NCBI RefSeq assembly: GCF_030503435.1
Contig: NZ_JAUKPO010000019.1
Span: forward strand, 78,593-142,592
Source of the DNA: Rhodocytophaga aerolata
GTDB taxonomy: Bacteria > Bacteroidota > Bacteroidia > Cytophagales > 172606-1
DNA: 64,000 nucleotides
Direction of reading: 5' to 3'
Part shown: in pieces, positions 1-8,898 of the stretch
Position numbering within the stretch: the stretch's first letter is position 1
Layout of the letters: each line of letters opens with the position of its first letter
Program-made: the position numbers and the translations under genes
The notes under the pieces: generated by a model
Seen by the model: the letters and a program-made list of their open reading frames with translations, nothing else
Databases searched by the model: none
What the model was told of the DNA's origin: nothing

Positions 1-2722
1 TAGGATTCTCTGGTGTCCAGGCATTCAAGGTAGATTTGCCATAGTTAAACTCCAGAGTCATACCTTCCAGGTCCTGACGTAAGCCATTATATATTTTATT
101 GCCATGTGTTCCCTGGAAGAAAACGCTTAGATCAAAATCTCTCCAGCGGGCATTGCCACCAAATCCATAAGAAAAATCAGGATTAGGATTGCCTACATTC
201 ACCCGGTCGTCTTCTGAAATAATTCCGTCATTGTTGGCATCTACAAAGCGGATATCGCCAGGTTGGGCATTAGGTTGAATCAACTTTCCTTCTTTGCTAT
301 GTGCTGTTACTTCATCGGTATCATTGAAGATTCCATCGGTTTTAATCAGATAGAATGTACCAACAGGTTGCCCGGCCATAGTTATAGTAGCAGATGAGCC
401 ATGGTGCGTAGGTTGCCCACCAGAAATTTGCTGACTGCCGGAACCTAACTGATCAACCTTGTTTCGGATAGCTGTAAATGTACCAGTCAACTGATAAGAG
501 AAATCATTAATTTCCTGGTTGTACGACAAAGCTAACTCAACCCCTCTGTTCGTAATCTGCCCGGCATTTACTACTGGGTTAACGGTAGAACCGGTAGATA
601 AAGGCAGTGGCACGCGTAACAATAAGTCAGAATTTTTACGGATGAAGTAATCAGCAATCAGCGAAAGGCGGTTATTGAAAAAACCCAGATCAGCTCCAAC
701 GTTAATGCTTTCTGATTCTTCCCACTTAAGATTCGGATCAGCAAATGCCTGCTGTATAGCCCCTACCCATAACTGCTGATCCCGGCCAATTACATAATTC
801 AGGTTACCAGGAATCGAAGCCACATACTGATAATCATCAAACTCCTGGTTTCCTAACAGCCCATAACTAGCCCTTAACTTTAACTGACTCACATAGGAGC
901 GGAATGGTTCATAGAAGGCTTCGTTAGATAAATTCCAGCCTAGGGCCAAAGAAGGGAAATTGCCATACCGGTATGCTCTACCAAATCGGGAAGAGCCGTC
1001 GCGGCGGAAATTGGCTGTCAGCAGGTAACGTTGATCATACGAATATACAAAACGGCCAAAATAGGATTCCAGTACATTTTCACGTGCCAGGCCTCCAGAA
1101 GCAATATTAGTCGTTCCGGCATCTAAAACCTGGAGTCCGCCTGGCATACCGCTTCTAGAGCCATTTAAGCTACGGAAGGTGTTTTTCTGTAAACCAAAAC
1201 CGGCCAGTGCCTGGAAATTATGTCTGCCAAACGCTTTATCATAAGCCAGAGTATGTTCCTGTAAGAAGAACGAAGTTTGATTCCGGCTTTCACTTAAATC
1301 ACTGTTAAGGTTTTGGAATAAAGCACCTACCTGATAAGGAGCCGTATACGTATAGTTATAGCCAAATGTATTGGTATACCCTACATTGTATTTGTACTTC
1401 AAATTGTCGATCAGAGTAAGTTCAGCGAAAATGTTAGCCATTACTGTATTCGTGTTTACGGTAGGATCTTCCAGGTATAACTGGGCTACCGGATTAGCCA
1501 CGTTTACCACTGGGCCAGAGGCACCTGAAAAGCCACCAAGTGCATTGGCATCATACACCTGAAACACCGGAATCATTTTAGTAGCTGAACCTACCGGGTT
1601 GCCACCTTGTCCGCCCCAGCCACCAGCCATGTTGCGCCAGTTTTCACGGGTTAGAATTACGCTCTCGCCTATTTTCAATCTGCCTTTGGTAAAATCTGTT
1701 TTTAACCGCAAGTTTAACCGGTTATAATCTGTTTTTCTTACGATGCCATTCTGATCAAAATAGCCGCCAGAAAGGCTATAGGTAAAATTATCTCCTCCCC
1801 CACTTACACCCAGTTCATAGCTTTGGGTGGGCGCTACCTGGTAAATTTCACTTTGCCAATCAGTACCTTCACCCAATGATTCAGGATTCTGGGCTATGTC
1901 TAACCTGGGCAATCCGGCTGCATCATGCGCTGCATTGCTCACTCTTGCCCATTCGGAAGCATTCAGTACATCTATTTTCTTGGTTACACTTTGTAATCCG
2001 GCATACACATTGAAATCAATACGAGGCTCGCCTTTTGTACCAGTTTTAGTTGTAATGAGTACTACGCCATTGGCTGCCCGTGATCCGTAAATAGCGGCGG
2101 CAGAGGCATCTTTCAAGATATCAATAGAGGCAATATCAGATGGAGATAAATTATTGATATTCGTCACTTGTACCCCATCTACAATATATAAAGGATCATT
2201 ATTGTTGAACGAACCTGTACCCCTTACTAAAATCCGAACACCAGAACCAGGGCTACCGCCGGACGATTCAATGTTTACACCAGCCACACGTCCCTGCAGG
2301 GATTTTTGAATGGTGTTTACCCCTTGGGTACGAAGTTCTTCAGCTTTAATGGAGGCCACGGAGCCTACCAGACTCTGCCTGCTCTGCGTACCATAGCCCA
2401 CTACTACTACTTCGCTTAAGGTCTGGATATCTTGTACCAGGGATACATCAAGGGTAGTGCGGTTGTTGATAGGCACTTCCTCAGGTGTATAGCCGATATA
2501 GGTAAAAATTAATGTGCCATTTCCATCTGGCACGGTTAAGGAATAATTTCCATCCATGTCGGTAGAAGTACCTGTTGTGGTACCCTTCAGAACAACATTC
2601 ACCCCGGGAATGGCTTCATTCTCGCTGGTGACTCTTCCTTTGATTGTTAAGTTTTGCGCGTAAGCAACTGATGTGATGCAAAGGCAACTTATCCATAGCA
2701 GGATTTGTAAGCGCTTTTTCAT
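1..2722 (-). CDS. SusC/RagA-family TonB-dependent outer-membrane transporter, C-terminus cut by window edge
   Basis: Imports oligosaccharides or similar ligands across the outer membrane using TonB energy, normally with a SusD lipoprotein lid. The reading frame starts at the ATG at 2722 with a signal peptide (MKKRLQILLWISCLCITSVA...) and stays open for 907 codons to the left edge. Visible in order: a carboxypeptidase-D regulatory-like domain (about residues 25-100), a TonB-box-like EVVVVGYGTQ at residue 104, the plug with VDGVQV and the typical GSRAANGVVLITTK stretch, then the beta-barrel. The last visible residues (NAWTPENP) match a motif usually about 100 residues before the end, so little is missing. 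SusD would be expected beyond the left edge. It is divergent from the GH43 gene. The substrate cannot be told. Confidence 0.95.
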   Translation of the reverse strand, partial: MKKRLQILLWISCLCITSVAYAQNLTIKGRVTSENEAIPGVNVVLKGTTTGTSTDMDGNYSLTVPDGNGTLIFTYIGYTPEEVPINNRTTLDVSLVQDIQTLSEVVVVGYGTQSRQSLVGSVASIKAEELRTQGVNTIQKSLQGRVAGVNIESSGGSPGSGVRILVRGTGSFNNNDPLYIVDGVQVTNINNLSPSDIASIDILKDASAAAIYGSRAANGVVLITTKTGTKGEPRIDFNVYAGLQSVTKKIDVLNASEWARVSNAAHDAAGLPRLDIAQNPESLGEGTDWQSEIYQVAPTQSYELGVSGGGDNFTYSLSGGYFDQNGIVRKTDYNRLNLRLKTDFTKGRLKIGESVILTRENWRNMAGGWGGQGGNPVGSATKMIPVFQVYDANALGGFSGASGPVVNVANPVAQLYLEDPTVNTNTVMANIFAELTLIDNLKYKYNVGYTNTFGYNYTYTAPYQVGALFQNLNSDLSESRNQTSFFLQEHTLAYDKAFGRHNFQALAGFGLQKNTFRSLNGSRSGMPGGLQVLDAGTTNIASGGLARENVLESYFGRFVYSYDQRYLLTANFRRDGSSRFGRAYRYGNFPSLALGWNLSNEAFYEPFRSYVSQLKLRASYGLLGNQEFDDYQYVASIPGNLNYVIGRDQQLWVGAIQQAFADPNLKWEESESINVGADLGFFNNRLSLIADYFIRKNSDLLLRVPLPLSTGSTVNPVVNAGQITNRGVELALSYNQEINDFSYQLTGTFTAIRNKVDQLGSGSQQISGGQPTHHGSSATITMAGQPVGTFYLIKTDGIFNDTDEVTAHSKEGKLIQPNAQPGDIRFVDANNDGIISEDDRVNVGNPNPDFSYGFGGNARWRDFDLSVFFQGTHGNKIYNGLRQDLEGMTLEFNYGKSTLNAWTPENP

Positions 2723-2837
2723 AAAATAAGAAATAGGTTAAATAAAAAAATAAAAACCGGACTTAAGCGCTATAGCTCGAGTTTATGACTTGTGGAACTC
2801 AAAAAAATAAGTACCTATCCCAGTCCGGAACAAGCTC

Positions 2838-2870
2838 CAAATATAGGCAGGTTCTATTGAAATAAATCAA
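2838..2870 (-). promoter_or_regulatory. Bacteroidota-type promoter for the SusC gene
   Basis: On the minus strand TATATTTG (2845-2838) matches the -7 consensus TAnnTTTG, and a TTG (2870-2868) lies 22 nt upstream, inside the 17-23 nt spacing known for this phylum. Transcription would begin near 2833 and leave a leader of about 110 nt. Assigned by motif only. Confidence 0.55.
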
Positions 2871-3170
2871 TATAAAATATAAAAAATTGCCTTAAAAAGC
2901 ATAAATTCCATTTAAAATTAAAATGAATATTAAAATAATATAGTTATTAAGCATGTATACATACTAATAATAATTCAAAAAAAACTTGACATTGCTAAAT
3001 AATAATTAGCAAAATATTGTCACCTAATCTTTTAACTGTCGCACTAGCAACGGTTTATTAAGAGTAGCTAGGTAAAATAAGCTGAATTACAAACCCTTCT
3101 ACTTACAGGGTAACTAGATAGCCTGCAAGTAGCATATACCGGCACATAAGTTTTCTGTACAATTCTGAAT

Positions 3171-3178
3171 TACGTTTG
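3171..3178 (+). promoter_or_regulatory. Possible -7 promoter element of the GH43 gene
   Basis: TACGTTTG fits TAnnTTTG and lies 90 nt before the ATG at 3268, in the 545-nt spacer between the divergent SusC and GH43 genes. No good TTG is seen at the -33 position, so the call is weak. The rest of the spacer (about 2860-3010) is very AT-rich with no clear further element. Confidence 0.35.
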
Positions 3179-3267
3179 TGCTCAGGCCAGCAAAAAAAAG
3201 GTATATTAAGGGTAGCGGACGCAGCTAAAGAAAAAATAGCTACATTTAGCAAACTTTAGCAGTTACC

Positions 3268-4434
3268 ATGAAAAAATCACTCCTCTTTTTTATGCTAGTC
3301 ACCGGACTGTCTTTCTATCATGGGATGGCCCAAACTACTCAACCGGCAGCTTCTAATACAGCTACTTTTTCTAATCCTTTGCCTGTACAATTTGGTGATC
3401 CATACGTGTTGTACACACAGGATACCTACTACCTCTATGGGACTGGCGGAGGAGCAGACAAGGGGTTTGCCGCCTATTCATCAAAAGATCTGGTAAGCTG
3501 GAAGCCAGAAGGACAAGTGTATTTTCATGATAACAAGAATGGCTGGAGTGATCCGGATGCGGACTGGGGCGGAGCTTACTGGGCACCTGAAGTCTATGAG
3601 GTAAAAGGAAAATTCTATATGTTTTACAGTGCCCAATGGAAGGTAAATCCCACCAAGGAAGTAGAAAATTTCCGGATTGGGGTGGCAGTTGCCGACAAGC
3701 CAACCGGACCTTTTATTGATATGACCAACAAACCTATTTTTGATCCTGGCTATCCTATTATTGATGCCAATGTATTTTTTGACACGGATGGCAAAGCATA
3801 TCTGTATTATTCCAGGGCTTGCTACAAACATCCGGTGGAAAGTGAAGTAGCCACATTAGCCAGGGAAAAAGGTTGGTTCAAGGAGATTGAAGAAAGCTGG
3901 GTGTATGGCATCCAGCTAAAGGATGATTTTTTCGGGGTTGTCGGCCAACCGGTACTCTTGCTGCGCCCACCTACTTCCTTAAGCGACAAGCAGGCAGAGT
4001 GGGAAAGCCGTTCGGTTACGGCCCGTGAAGTAAACCGCCGCTGGACAGAGGGTTCTGTTACGTTTAAAAAAGACAACACCTATTACATGATGTACTCCGC
4101 GAATCATTTTGGTGGAGCGCATTATGCCATTGGGTACGCTACCGCCAGCTCACCACTGGGTCCATATAAAAAAGCAGCGAACAATCCGGTGTTACAGAAA
4201 AATACAGATAAAGGGGGTGTTGTATCAGGCACCGGACACAACAGCATTGCGTACTCGCCCGACGGAAAAGAGATGTTTTGTGTGTACCATGGCCGTACAG
4301 CCAAAACCGGCGAGGAAAGAGTCGTATTTATTGACCGTATGCAGGTGAAAAATGGCAAATTAACTATTTCTGGCCCTACTACCACCCCACAAAAACTACC
4401 TTCCGATGTAAAAACGGCGCTTAATACCAATTAA
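3268..4434 (+). CDS. Secreted glycoside hydrolase family 43-like protein
   Basis: Probable exo- or endo-acting hydrolase on arabinose- or xylose-containing glycans, exported by the N-terminal signal peptide ending near MAQ (residues 20-22). The protein (388 aa) has the five-bladed propeller pattern of GH43 with all three acidic residues in place: Asp44 (FGDPYVLY, base), Asp166 (PIIDANVFFD, pKa modulator) and Glu261 (TEGSVTF, acid). No C-terminal carbohydrate-binding module is seen. It is divergent from the SusC gene, consistent with one polysaccharide-utilisation locus. Family assignment is firm; exact substrate is not. Confidence 0.9.
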   Translation: MKKSLLFFMLVTGLSFYHGMAQTTQPAASNTATFSNPLPVQFGDPYVLYTQDTYYLYGTGGGADKGFAAYSSKDLVSWKPEGQVYFHDNKNGWSDPDADWGGAYWAPEVYEVKGKFYMFYSAQWKVNPTKEVENFRIGVAVADKPTGPFIDMTNKPIFDPGYPIIDANVFFDTDGKAYLYYSRACYKHPVESEVATLAREKGWFKEIEESWVYGIQLKDDFFGVVGQPVLLLRPPTSLSDKQAEWESRSVTAREVNRRWTEGSVTFKKDNTYYMMYSANHFGGAHYAIGYATASSPLGPYKKAANNPVLQKNTDKGGVVSGTGHNSIAYSPDGKEMFCVYHGRTAKTGEERVVFIDRMQVKNGKLTISGPTTTPQKLPSDVKTALNTN

Positions 4435-4714
4435 TGGTGTAGAAAGGCTTTCCTTCTCATCGTAAGACCTGAATAAAAAATCGGCCTCTTTAAAAACAAC
4501 AATGGGTTAGTAGGTAGGGAAGTAATAACGCACCAAGAAAAATTTTAGCGTACCTTATCTGCATCCTATTGTTTTTTACTTAATTTAAAACGCTACTCTC
4601 TATTCCTGGCCGCATGAGGTACCAGGCTGGCAACTAGCATTTCAACTTAATAGTATGAACACGATCCAAACTTGCTTTTGGCACGTATACGTTTAACAAA
4701 TTATCTGTTTTTAT

Positions 4715-4960
4715 ATGGCAAAACCTTTTAGCAGCAGAATTAATAAGCTCAACCAACTTAAGAAACGATTAAGGTTAGATAACCAGAAACTAGTAACCTA
4801 TATGGACTCGCCGCTGTCAGTGCATGAAGTAGAGTTGATTCTGGGTGCAAATGATACGATTTATTTAACCCAGGAAAATGTGGAGATGATTGAAAAAGCC
4901 ATCGAAAAAGCACTGGCTGAACATGAACGGAACCTGGATGATACCCAAAAGAATCATTAA
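4715..4960 (+). CDS. Small hypothetical protein (81 aa)
   Basis: I do not recognise the family. The 81-residue protein is charged and mostly helical in appearance: a basic N-terminus (residues 1-27, rich in Lys/Arg/Asn) and an acidic C-terminal helix (VEMIEKAIEKALAEHE). No signal peptide, membrane segment or metal-binding motif. The amphipathic pattern and biased composition favour a real gene over chance. It stands alone between the GH43 gene and a long spacer, with a hairpin about 190 nt downstream. Confidence 0.5.
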   Translation: MAKPFSSRINKLNQLKKRLRLDNQKLVTYMDSPLSVHEVELILGANDTIYLTQENVEMIEKAIEKALAEHERNLDDTQKNH

Positions 4961-5148
4961 CGGAAAGCAACTTAGCTGCAATTAATAAGCTACTGCTAGT
5001 ATGTTTCAGCTACGCCTGCCATTTAGTTTGTCAGCTGGTATATGAGTAAAAGAGATTTTCTCCTGCCTGGGAGTTGCAGCCCTCCCCACCTGTTTACTGC
5101 CAATAACTTATTTTTCTCTGTGTGAGACCGTAGCCAAGCTGGTAATGT

Positions 5149-5172
5149 GCAGGTTGATTTATCCCAACCTGC
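5149..5172 (+). terminator. Hairpin followed by T-rich tract
   Basis: GCAGGTTG (5149-5156) pairs perfectly with CAACCTGC (5165-5172) over an 8-nt loop and is followed after about 10 nt by a T-rich run. It could end transcription from the 81-aa gene, though it is about 190 nt past that stop codon. Confidence 0.45.
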
Positions 5173-5523
5173 TCTGTACTTTATTTTTTCTACTAAATAA
5201 AAGCTGGCAACTACTCACATATGGTGCTTGTTTGCCTACTCCGCCCTGGAAAAACGATGACTGATAGAGTTACATCAAAAAAGCAGAAAAAATACTTATT
5301 TTTAAAGTGTAACTAAAAACCTGGTTTTATTGTATAAATACTTGGATTAGCACAAAATGCACATATTCCACGTATACTGCCTTTAGTTCCTAGCTTATTT
5401 TAGATGTATCCTCAGGTAAGTTCCATTAAAAGCTTTTGATAGTAAGCTATGAGCAGCGCATAAGATACGCTCACTATAACGGCAGGTAGACAGAGCGTCT
5501 TCTGCAAATTATTGCTAGAGCTA

Positions 5524-5553
5524 CCAAAGGAATAGATTCAAATTATCCTTTGG
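5524..5553. repeat. Inverted repeat upstream of the QueC-like gene
   Basis: CCAAAGGA (5524-5531) pairs perfectly with TCCTTTGG (5546-5553) around a 14-nt AT-rich loop. It has no T-run on the plus side, so it is more likely a structural or regulatory element than a terminator. About 290 nt ahead of the QueC-like start. Function unknown. Confidence 0.35.
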
Positions 5554-5839
5554 ATGTGCCACTGTTTTACTTAGGAATTTCTTCCTTTCCAGATAGTATA
5601 CAAGCAATAGGTTCTGCTTCGAACTAGTTCGTGTAAAGGCAAGGGTTACGATTCCGTTTTACAAGGTCCTTTTATCCTATATATGTATTTGTAGATTAGC
5701 ATTGCTGCTTTTCAGCTATCTAGTCAAGTTTCAGGAAAGAAAAGCGAAAAAATAAATATAAAAATGCTTATAATTTATTGACTTATGTGTATATTCTACT
5801 AACCTAATACACCACCTAATTTTCAAAAAAACACCTTCC

Positions 5840-6613
5840 ATGGAAAAGCCTGTTAATTTATTTTGGACCAGTGGATGGGATTCCACATTCAGGTTGCTCG
5901 ATCTGCTGCTGGTGCAACAAAGAACTGTACAACCCTTTTATGTCAAAGATCATTTACGCAAATCGCTCCACATGGAAATACAAACCATGGAAAAGCTGAC
6001 TGGTATGATCTTTAAGAAAGCTCCTCATACAAAGCAACTTCTGCTTCCTACCAAATTTAAAGATTTAAAAGGCATTAAACCCAATGAGCAGATTCAACAG
6101 CAGTATGCCCGCTTAAAATCAGTAAGACACTTGGGTGCGCAATATGAATGGCTGGCTTGTTTTGCGGAGGAAGAAAAATTGTACGACCTGGAATTAGCTA
6201 TTGAAACACGAAGTCCTGGATTCTTTACAAGCTATGTGAAGCCGGAAATAATAAAAATTCATGATGGCAAGGCTGAAAATTTTAAGATAACGGATCTACC
6301 CCGTAATCCGGATATTTCCCTATTTCAGTATTTCCGCTTTCCCATACATGAACTGACTAAGTTAGACTTACAGCAACTAGCCATCAAGCATGATTTTATT
6401 GATATTATGAATCAAACCTGGTTTTGCCATTCCCCCATACATGAGCAACCCTGTGGCTTATGTATGCCTTGCAAAGCAACCATGGAAGAGGGCCTTGGCC
6501 GGCGTATACCGCTACAGTCTCAACTAAGGCATTTTGTGTATACCAATGTTCGCATGCCCATTAAGCACTTGCTTAGTACTGCTACGAAGGGAAAAGAGGT
6601 GACCATAACCTAG
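5840..6613 (+). CDS. QueC-like ATP pyrophosphatase (adenine nucleotide alpha-hydrolase fold)
   Basis: Member of the PP-loop family that activates a substrate with ATP; classical QueC turns 7-carboxy-7-deazaguanine into preQ0. The PP-loop is TSGWDST at residues 10-16 (canonical SGGxDS with TS for SG). Near the C-terminus Cys196, Cys205, Cys208 and Cys211 form a C-x8-C-G-x-C-x2-C set matching the zinc site of QueC. At 257 aa it is close to QueC length (about 230). No QueD, QueE or QueF is in the window, and it heads a group with a GT4 glycosyltransferase and an ATP-grasp-like protein, so I infer a different substrate. The start is the first ATG, giving a compact N-terminus just before the PP-loop. 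QueC-like folds also occur in defence systems (QatC, type IV CBASS), but no such partners are seen. Confidence 0.75.
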   Translation: MEKPVNLFWTSGWDSTFRLLDLLLVQQRTVQPFYVKDHLRKSLHMEIQTMEKLTGMIFKKAPHTKQLLLPTKFKDLKGIKPNEQIQQQYARLKSVRHLGAQYEWLACFAEEEKLYDLELAIETRSPGFFTSYVKPEIIKIHDGKAENFKITDLPRNPDISLFQYFRFPIHELTKLDLQQLAIKHDFIDIMNQTWFCHSPIHEQPCGLCMPCKATMEEGLGRRIPLQSQLRHFVYTNVRMPIKHLLSTATKGKEVTIT

Positions 6614-6685
6614 TAAGGATACAGGCTATACGAAAGCTATCCATATGTTTTTCTGTGTTGAATTTTACCTCTTACCTATTGTAGA

Positions 6686-7855
6686 ATGAAAATTGGGATT
6701 GCAGCTCCAGTACCTTTACATCTGCTTGATGTTGATTTTAAAGGCAATTTACTGCCCGACACCTACAACCGTGTACCTATTACAGCCCTTTTAATAAATG
6801 CATTGTTACAAAGAGGGTACGAAATTGTAGTATATACTACCTCCTGCAAAATTATGGAGCCTGTAATTATTGAAACAGACAGAGTAACTGTATGTGTTGC
6901 GCCTTACAAACCTCATCCAGGAAGAGATTTTTTTAGATCCATTCGTCAGGATTTAATTCAGCTAATGAAAAAATACCCGGCTGACCTGATTAATGCACAT
7001 TGGTCCTATGAATATGCCTGGGCGGCTTTAGGTACAAACCTACCAGTAGTAGTGACGGTGCGGGATCATGCCCTCACTATTCTCAAATACCATCCTATTC
7101 CTTTCCGCGTAGTCCGGTGGCTGATGAATGGCATTGTATTGTCAAAGGCAAAGGAGCTTACTACTAATTCACATTATTTGTTTAAGCTTCTAAGTAAAAC
7201 CGAGCAGAAAAAAACGACCATTATCCAAAACTTTTACCCCAAACTTATTGAGAATTATTTCATTAGCTATGAGAAAAAGCTCGATTACATGGTTTCGGTT
7301 AACAATGGATTTGGCAAGCGGAAGAATATCGAAAATGGCTTGTTAGCTTTCCAGCAGATCAGAAAAAAATACCCTTCGCTCACCTATTACCTACTGGGCC
7401 ATAATATGGATGCAGAAGGCTTAGCCTATCAATATGCCAAAAAACACAACCTTACCCAAGGGGTAGTTTTTATGGGCCCAAAATCCTATACAGAGACTAT
7501 GGAGATGATAGCTTCAGCAAAGCTGCTTTTACATACCTCCCGGGAAGAATCTTTTGGAAATACGCTGCTTGAAGCAATGGTGCTGGGTACCCCTGTAGTG
7601 GCAGGCAGTAAAAGCGGGAATGTTCCTTTTTTACTAGGGCATGGCAAATACGGTGTATTATGTGATGTTGATTCAGTGAATGAGATACAAAAGGCTGCAG
7701 AAAAAATCCTCTCTAACAGCACATTTGCTAATCAACTAACAGGTGAAGCAAACAGGTACGCCACCGCTAGCTTTAGTGAAGATTCGATTGTAGAAGCGTA
7801 TATAACTATGTATAAAAAAGTGCTGAAACTAAAATCCTATGACGCCGTCTATTAA
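6686..7855 (+). CDS. GT4-type glycosyltransferase
   Basis: Probable retaining glycosyltransferase using a nucleotide sugar, GT-B fold, cytoplasmic or membrane-associated. The N-terminal half starts with a Rossmann strand and the loop LLPDTYNRVPITALL, and has the DLINAHWSYEYAWAAL stretch common in GT4 enzymes; the C-terminal half carries ESFGNTLLEAM (E-x7-E motif) and GTPVVAG. Length 389 aa is normal. It begins 72 nt after the QueC-like gene and precedes the ATP-grasp-like gene, so the three may be co-transcribed. The acceptor is unknown. Confidence 0.85.
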   Translation: MKIGIAAPVPLHLLDVDFKGNLLPDTYNRVPITALLINALLQRGYEIVVYTTSCKIMEPVIIETDRVTVCVAPYKPHPGRDFFRSIRQDLIQLMKKYPADLINAHWSYEYAWAALGTNLPVVVTVRDHALTILKYHPIPFRVVRWLMNGIVLSKAKELTTNSHYLFKLLSKTEQKKTTIIQNFYPKLIENYFISYEKKLDYMVSVNNGFGKRKNIENGLLAFQQIRKKYPSLTYYLLGHNMDAEGLAYQYAKKHNLTQGVVFMGPKSYTETMEMIASAKLLLHTSREESFGNTLLEAMVLGTPVVAGSKSGNVPFLLGHGKYGVLCDVDSVNEIQKAAEKILSNSTFANQLTGEANRYATASFSEDSIVEAYITMYKKVLKLKSYDAVY

Positions 7856-7979
7856 ATGCCTAAGCTTATTCACCACAGCAGTAAAGTTTAGAAAACAGGC
7901 CGTTCCTACTATCCTTACCTGGCGGATCTCTGGCATCTTGTAAAACCTCTTTCGTATCACACAATAAACGGCTGCACCC

Positions 7980-8888
7980 ATGAAACTTTATCATACAATC
8001 CGGGAAGCGTATAATACCTATAAAGAGTCTTTGAACTACTGGCTCATATTCGCTAGCCTTTCCTATAAAGGAAAACAGGAAAGAAAGACAGTGGTGTTTT
8101 ACCCGGAACTGCCCCGCAGCCGCCATATTCTGGGCCGTATCTTCCGCATTCTCCGGTATCAGATTACAACCGATTTACAAGCGGCCGGCAAAGCTGCCTT
8201 TGTTGTGAGCTGGGAAGACACGACTTTTCGCAGGCAACTACCTGAGTTACTGAATCTATCCGCCAACCGGCTTGTGATCAACAGTGGCAGCCTGGATATC
8301 AGTAAGACCTATGTAGATACTACCTTCGGAAAAGTATTTGGCTACCAAACCCTGATTGACCCTACTACCTACCAGGGTTTGTGTGTAAAAAAAGGGGATA
8401 TTAATGCTTTGCATAACGGAAGTATTGTAGCTTGCCCGGTTGCTTACCCCGAAGACGGATTTATTTATCAGAAGCTAATTAATAATCAGACAGGAGTGTT
8501 TATTGAAGACATACGCGTGCCAGTGTTTTTGCATGACATACCATTTGTCTATGTAAAAAACCGGCCTGTCGATAGCCGCTTTGGAAGTAAAAACACCAAG
8601 TGTGTAATGGTGCCTACGCATCAGGTGCTCAGTGCAATAGAGGTAACAAACATTATAGAGTTTTGTAAACAAATGCGGCTCGATTATGGCGAACTGGATG
8701 TATTGCGCGATAGAGAAGATGGAAAAATTTATATTGTGGATGTAAATAATACACCTGGAGGGCCTCCGCATAATTTATCGCGGGTGGATGAAATACGGGC
8801 CCTGCGAAAATTAACGGCTGCATTTATCAAAAACTTTATAGAAGCTGCTCCGGCTAAATCTACCAATACAGCAGTCATTCAGCAATAA
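7980..8888 (+). CDS. ATP-grasp-like protein
   Basis: 302 aa, third gene of the QueC-like/GT4 group. The C-terminal part has the ATP-grasp metal-binding signature: DYGELDVLRD followed by IYIVDVNNTPGGPP, with acidic and Asn residues positioned to bind Mg-ATP. The N-terminal part (FYPELPRSRHILGRIFRIL) is not recognisable to me. ATP-grasp enzymes join a carboxylate to an amine or thiol, so ligation of an amino acid or acid group to a glycosylated product is a reasonable inference. No signal peptide. It ends only 10 nt before the stop of the convergent HTTM gene. The start at 7980 leaves a 124-nt gap after the glycosyltransferase. Confidence 0.65.
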   Translation: MKLYHTIREAYNTYKESLNYWLIFASLSYKGKQERKTVVFYPELPRSRHILGRIFRILRYQITTDLQAAGKAAFVVSWEDTTFRRQLPELLNLSANRLVINSGSLDISKTYVDTTFGKVFGYQTLIDPTTYQGLCVKKGDINALHNGSIVACPVAYPEDGFIYQKLINNQTGVFIEDIRVPVFLHDIPFVYVKNRPVDSRFGSKNTKCVMVPTHQVLSAIEVTNIIEFCKQMRLDYGELDVLRDREDGKIYIVDVNNTPGGPPHNLSRVDEIRALRKLTAAFIKNFIEAAPAKSTNTAVIQQ

Positions 8889-8898
8889 ACATACACCT

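Larger units (their letters stand above)
4961..5839 (+). other. 879-nt region without a gene
   Basis: No convincing coding region on either strand. It holds two perfect inverted repeats (5149-5172 and 5524-5553, listed separately) and an AT-rich stretch just before the QueC-like gene (5740-5838) where a promoter would be expected, although no clean TAnnTTTG is present. No recognisable riboswitch, tRNA or insertion sequence. Confidence 0.5.

Noticed and set aside
1371..2090. Plus-strand frames inside the SusC gene
   Set aside because: Antisense shadows of a clearly coding minus-strand gene.
5400..5839. preQ1 riboswitch before the QueC-like gene
   Set aside because: I looked for the short pseudoknot consensus and did not find it; the hairpins seen do not match.
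5840..6613. Assignment as queuosine gene queC
   Set aside because: PP-loop differs and no queuosine partners are nearby; the glycosyltransferase/ATP-grasp context argues for another role.
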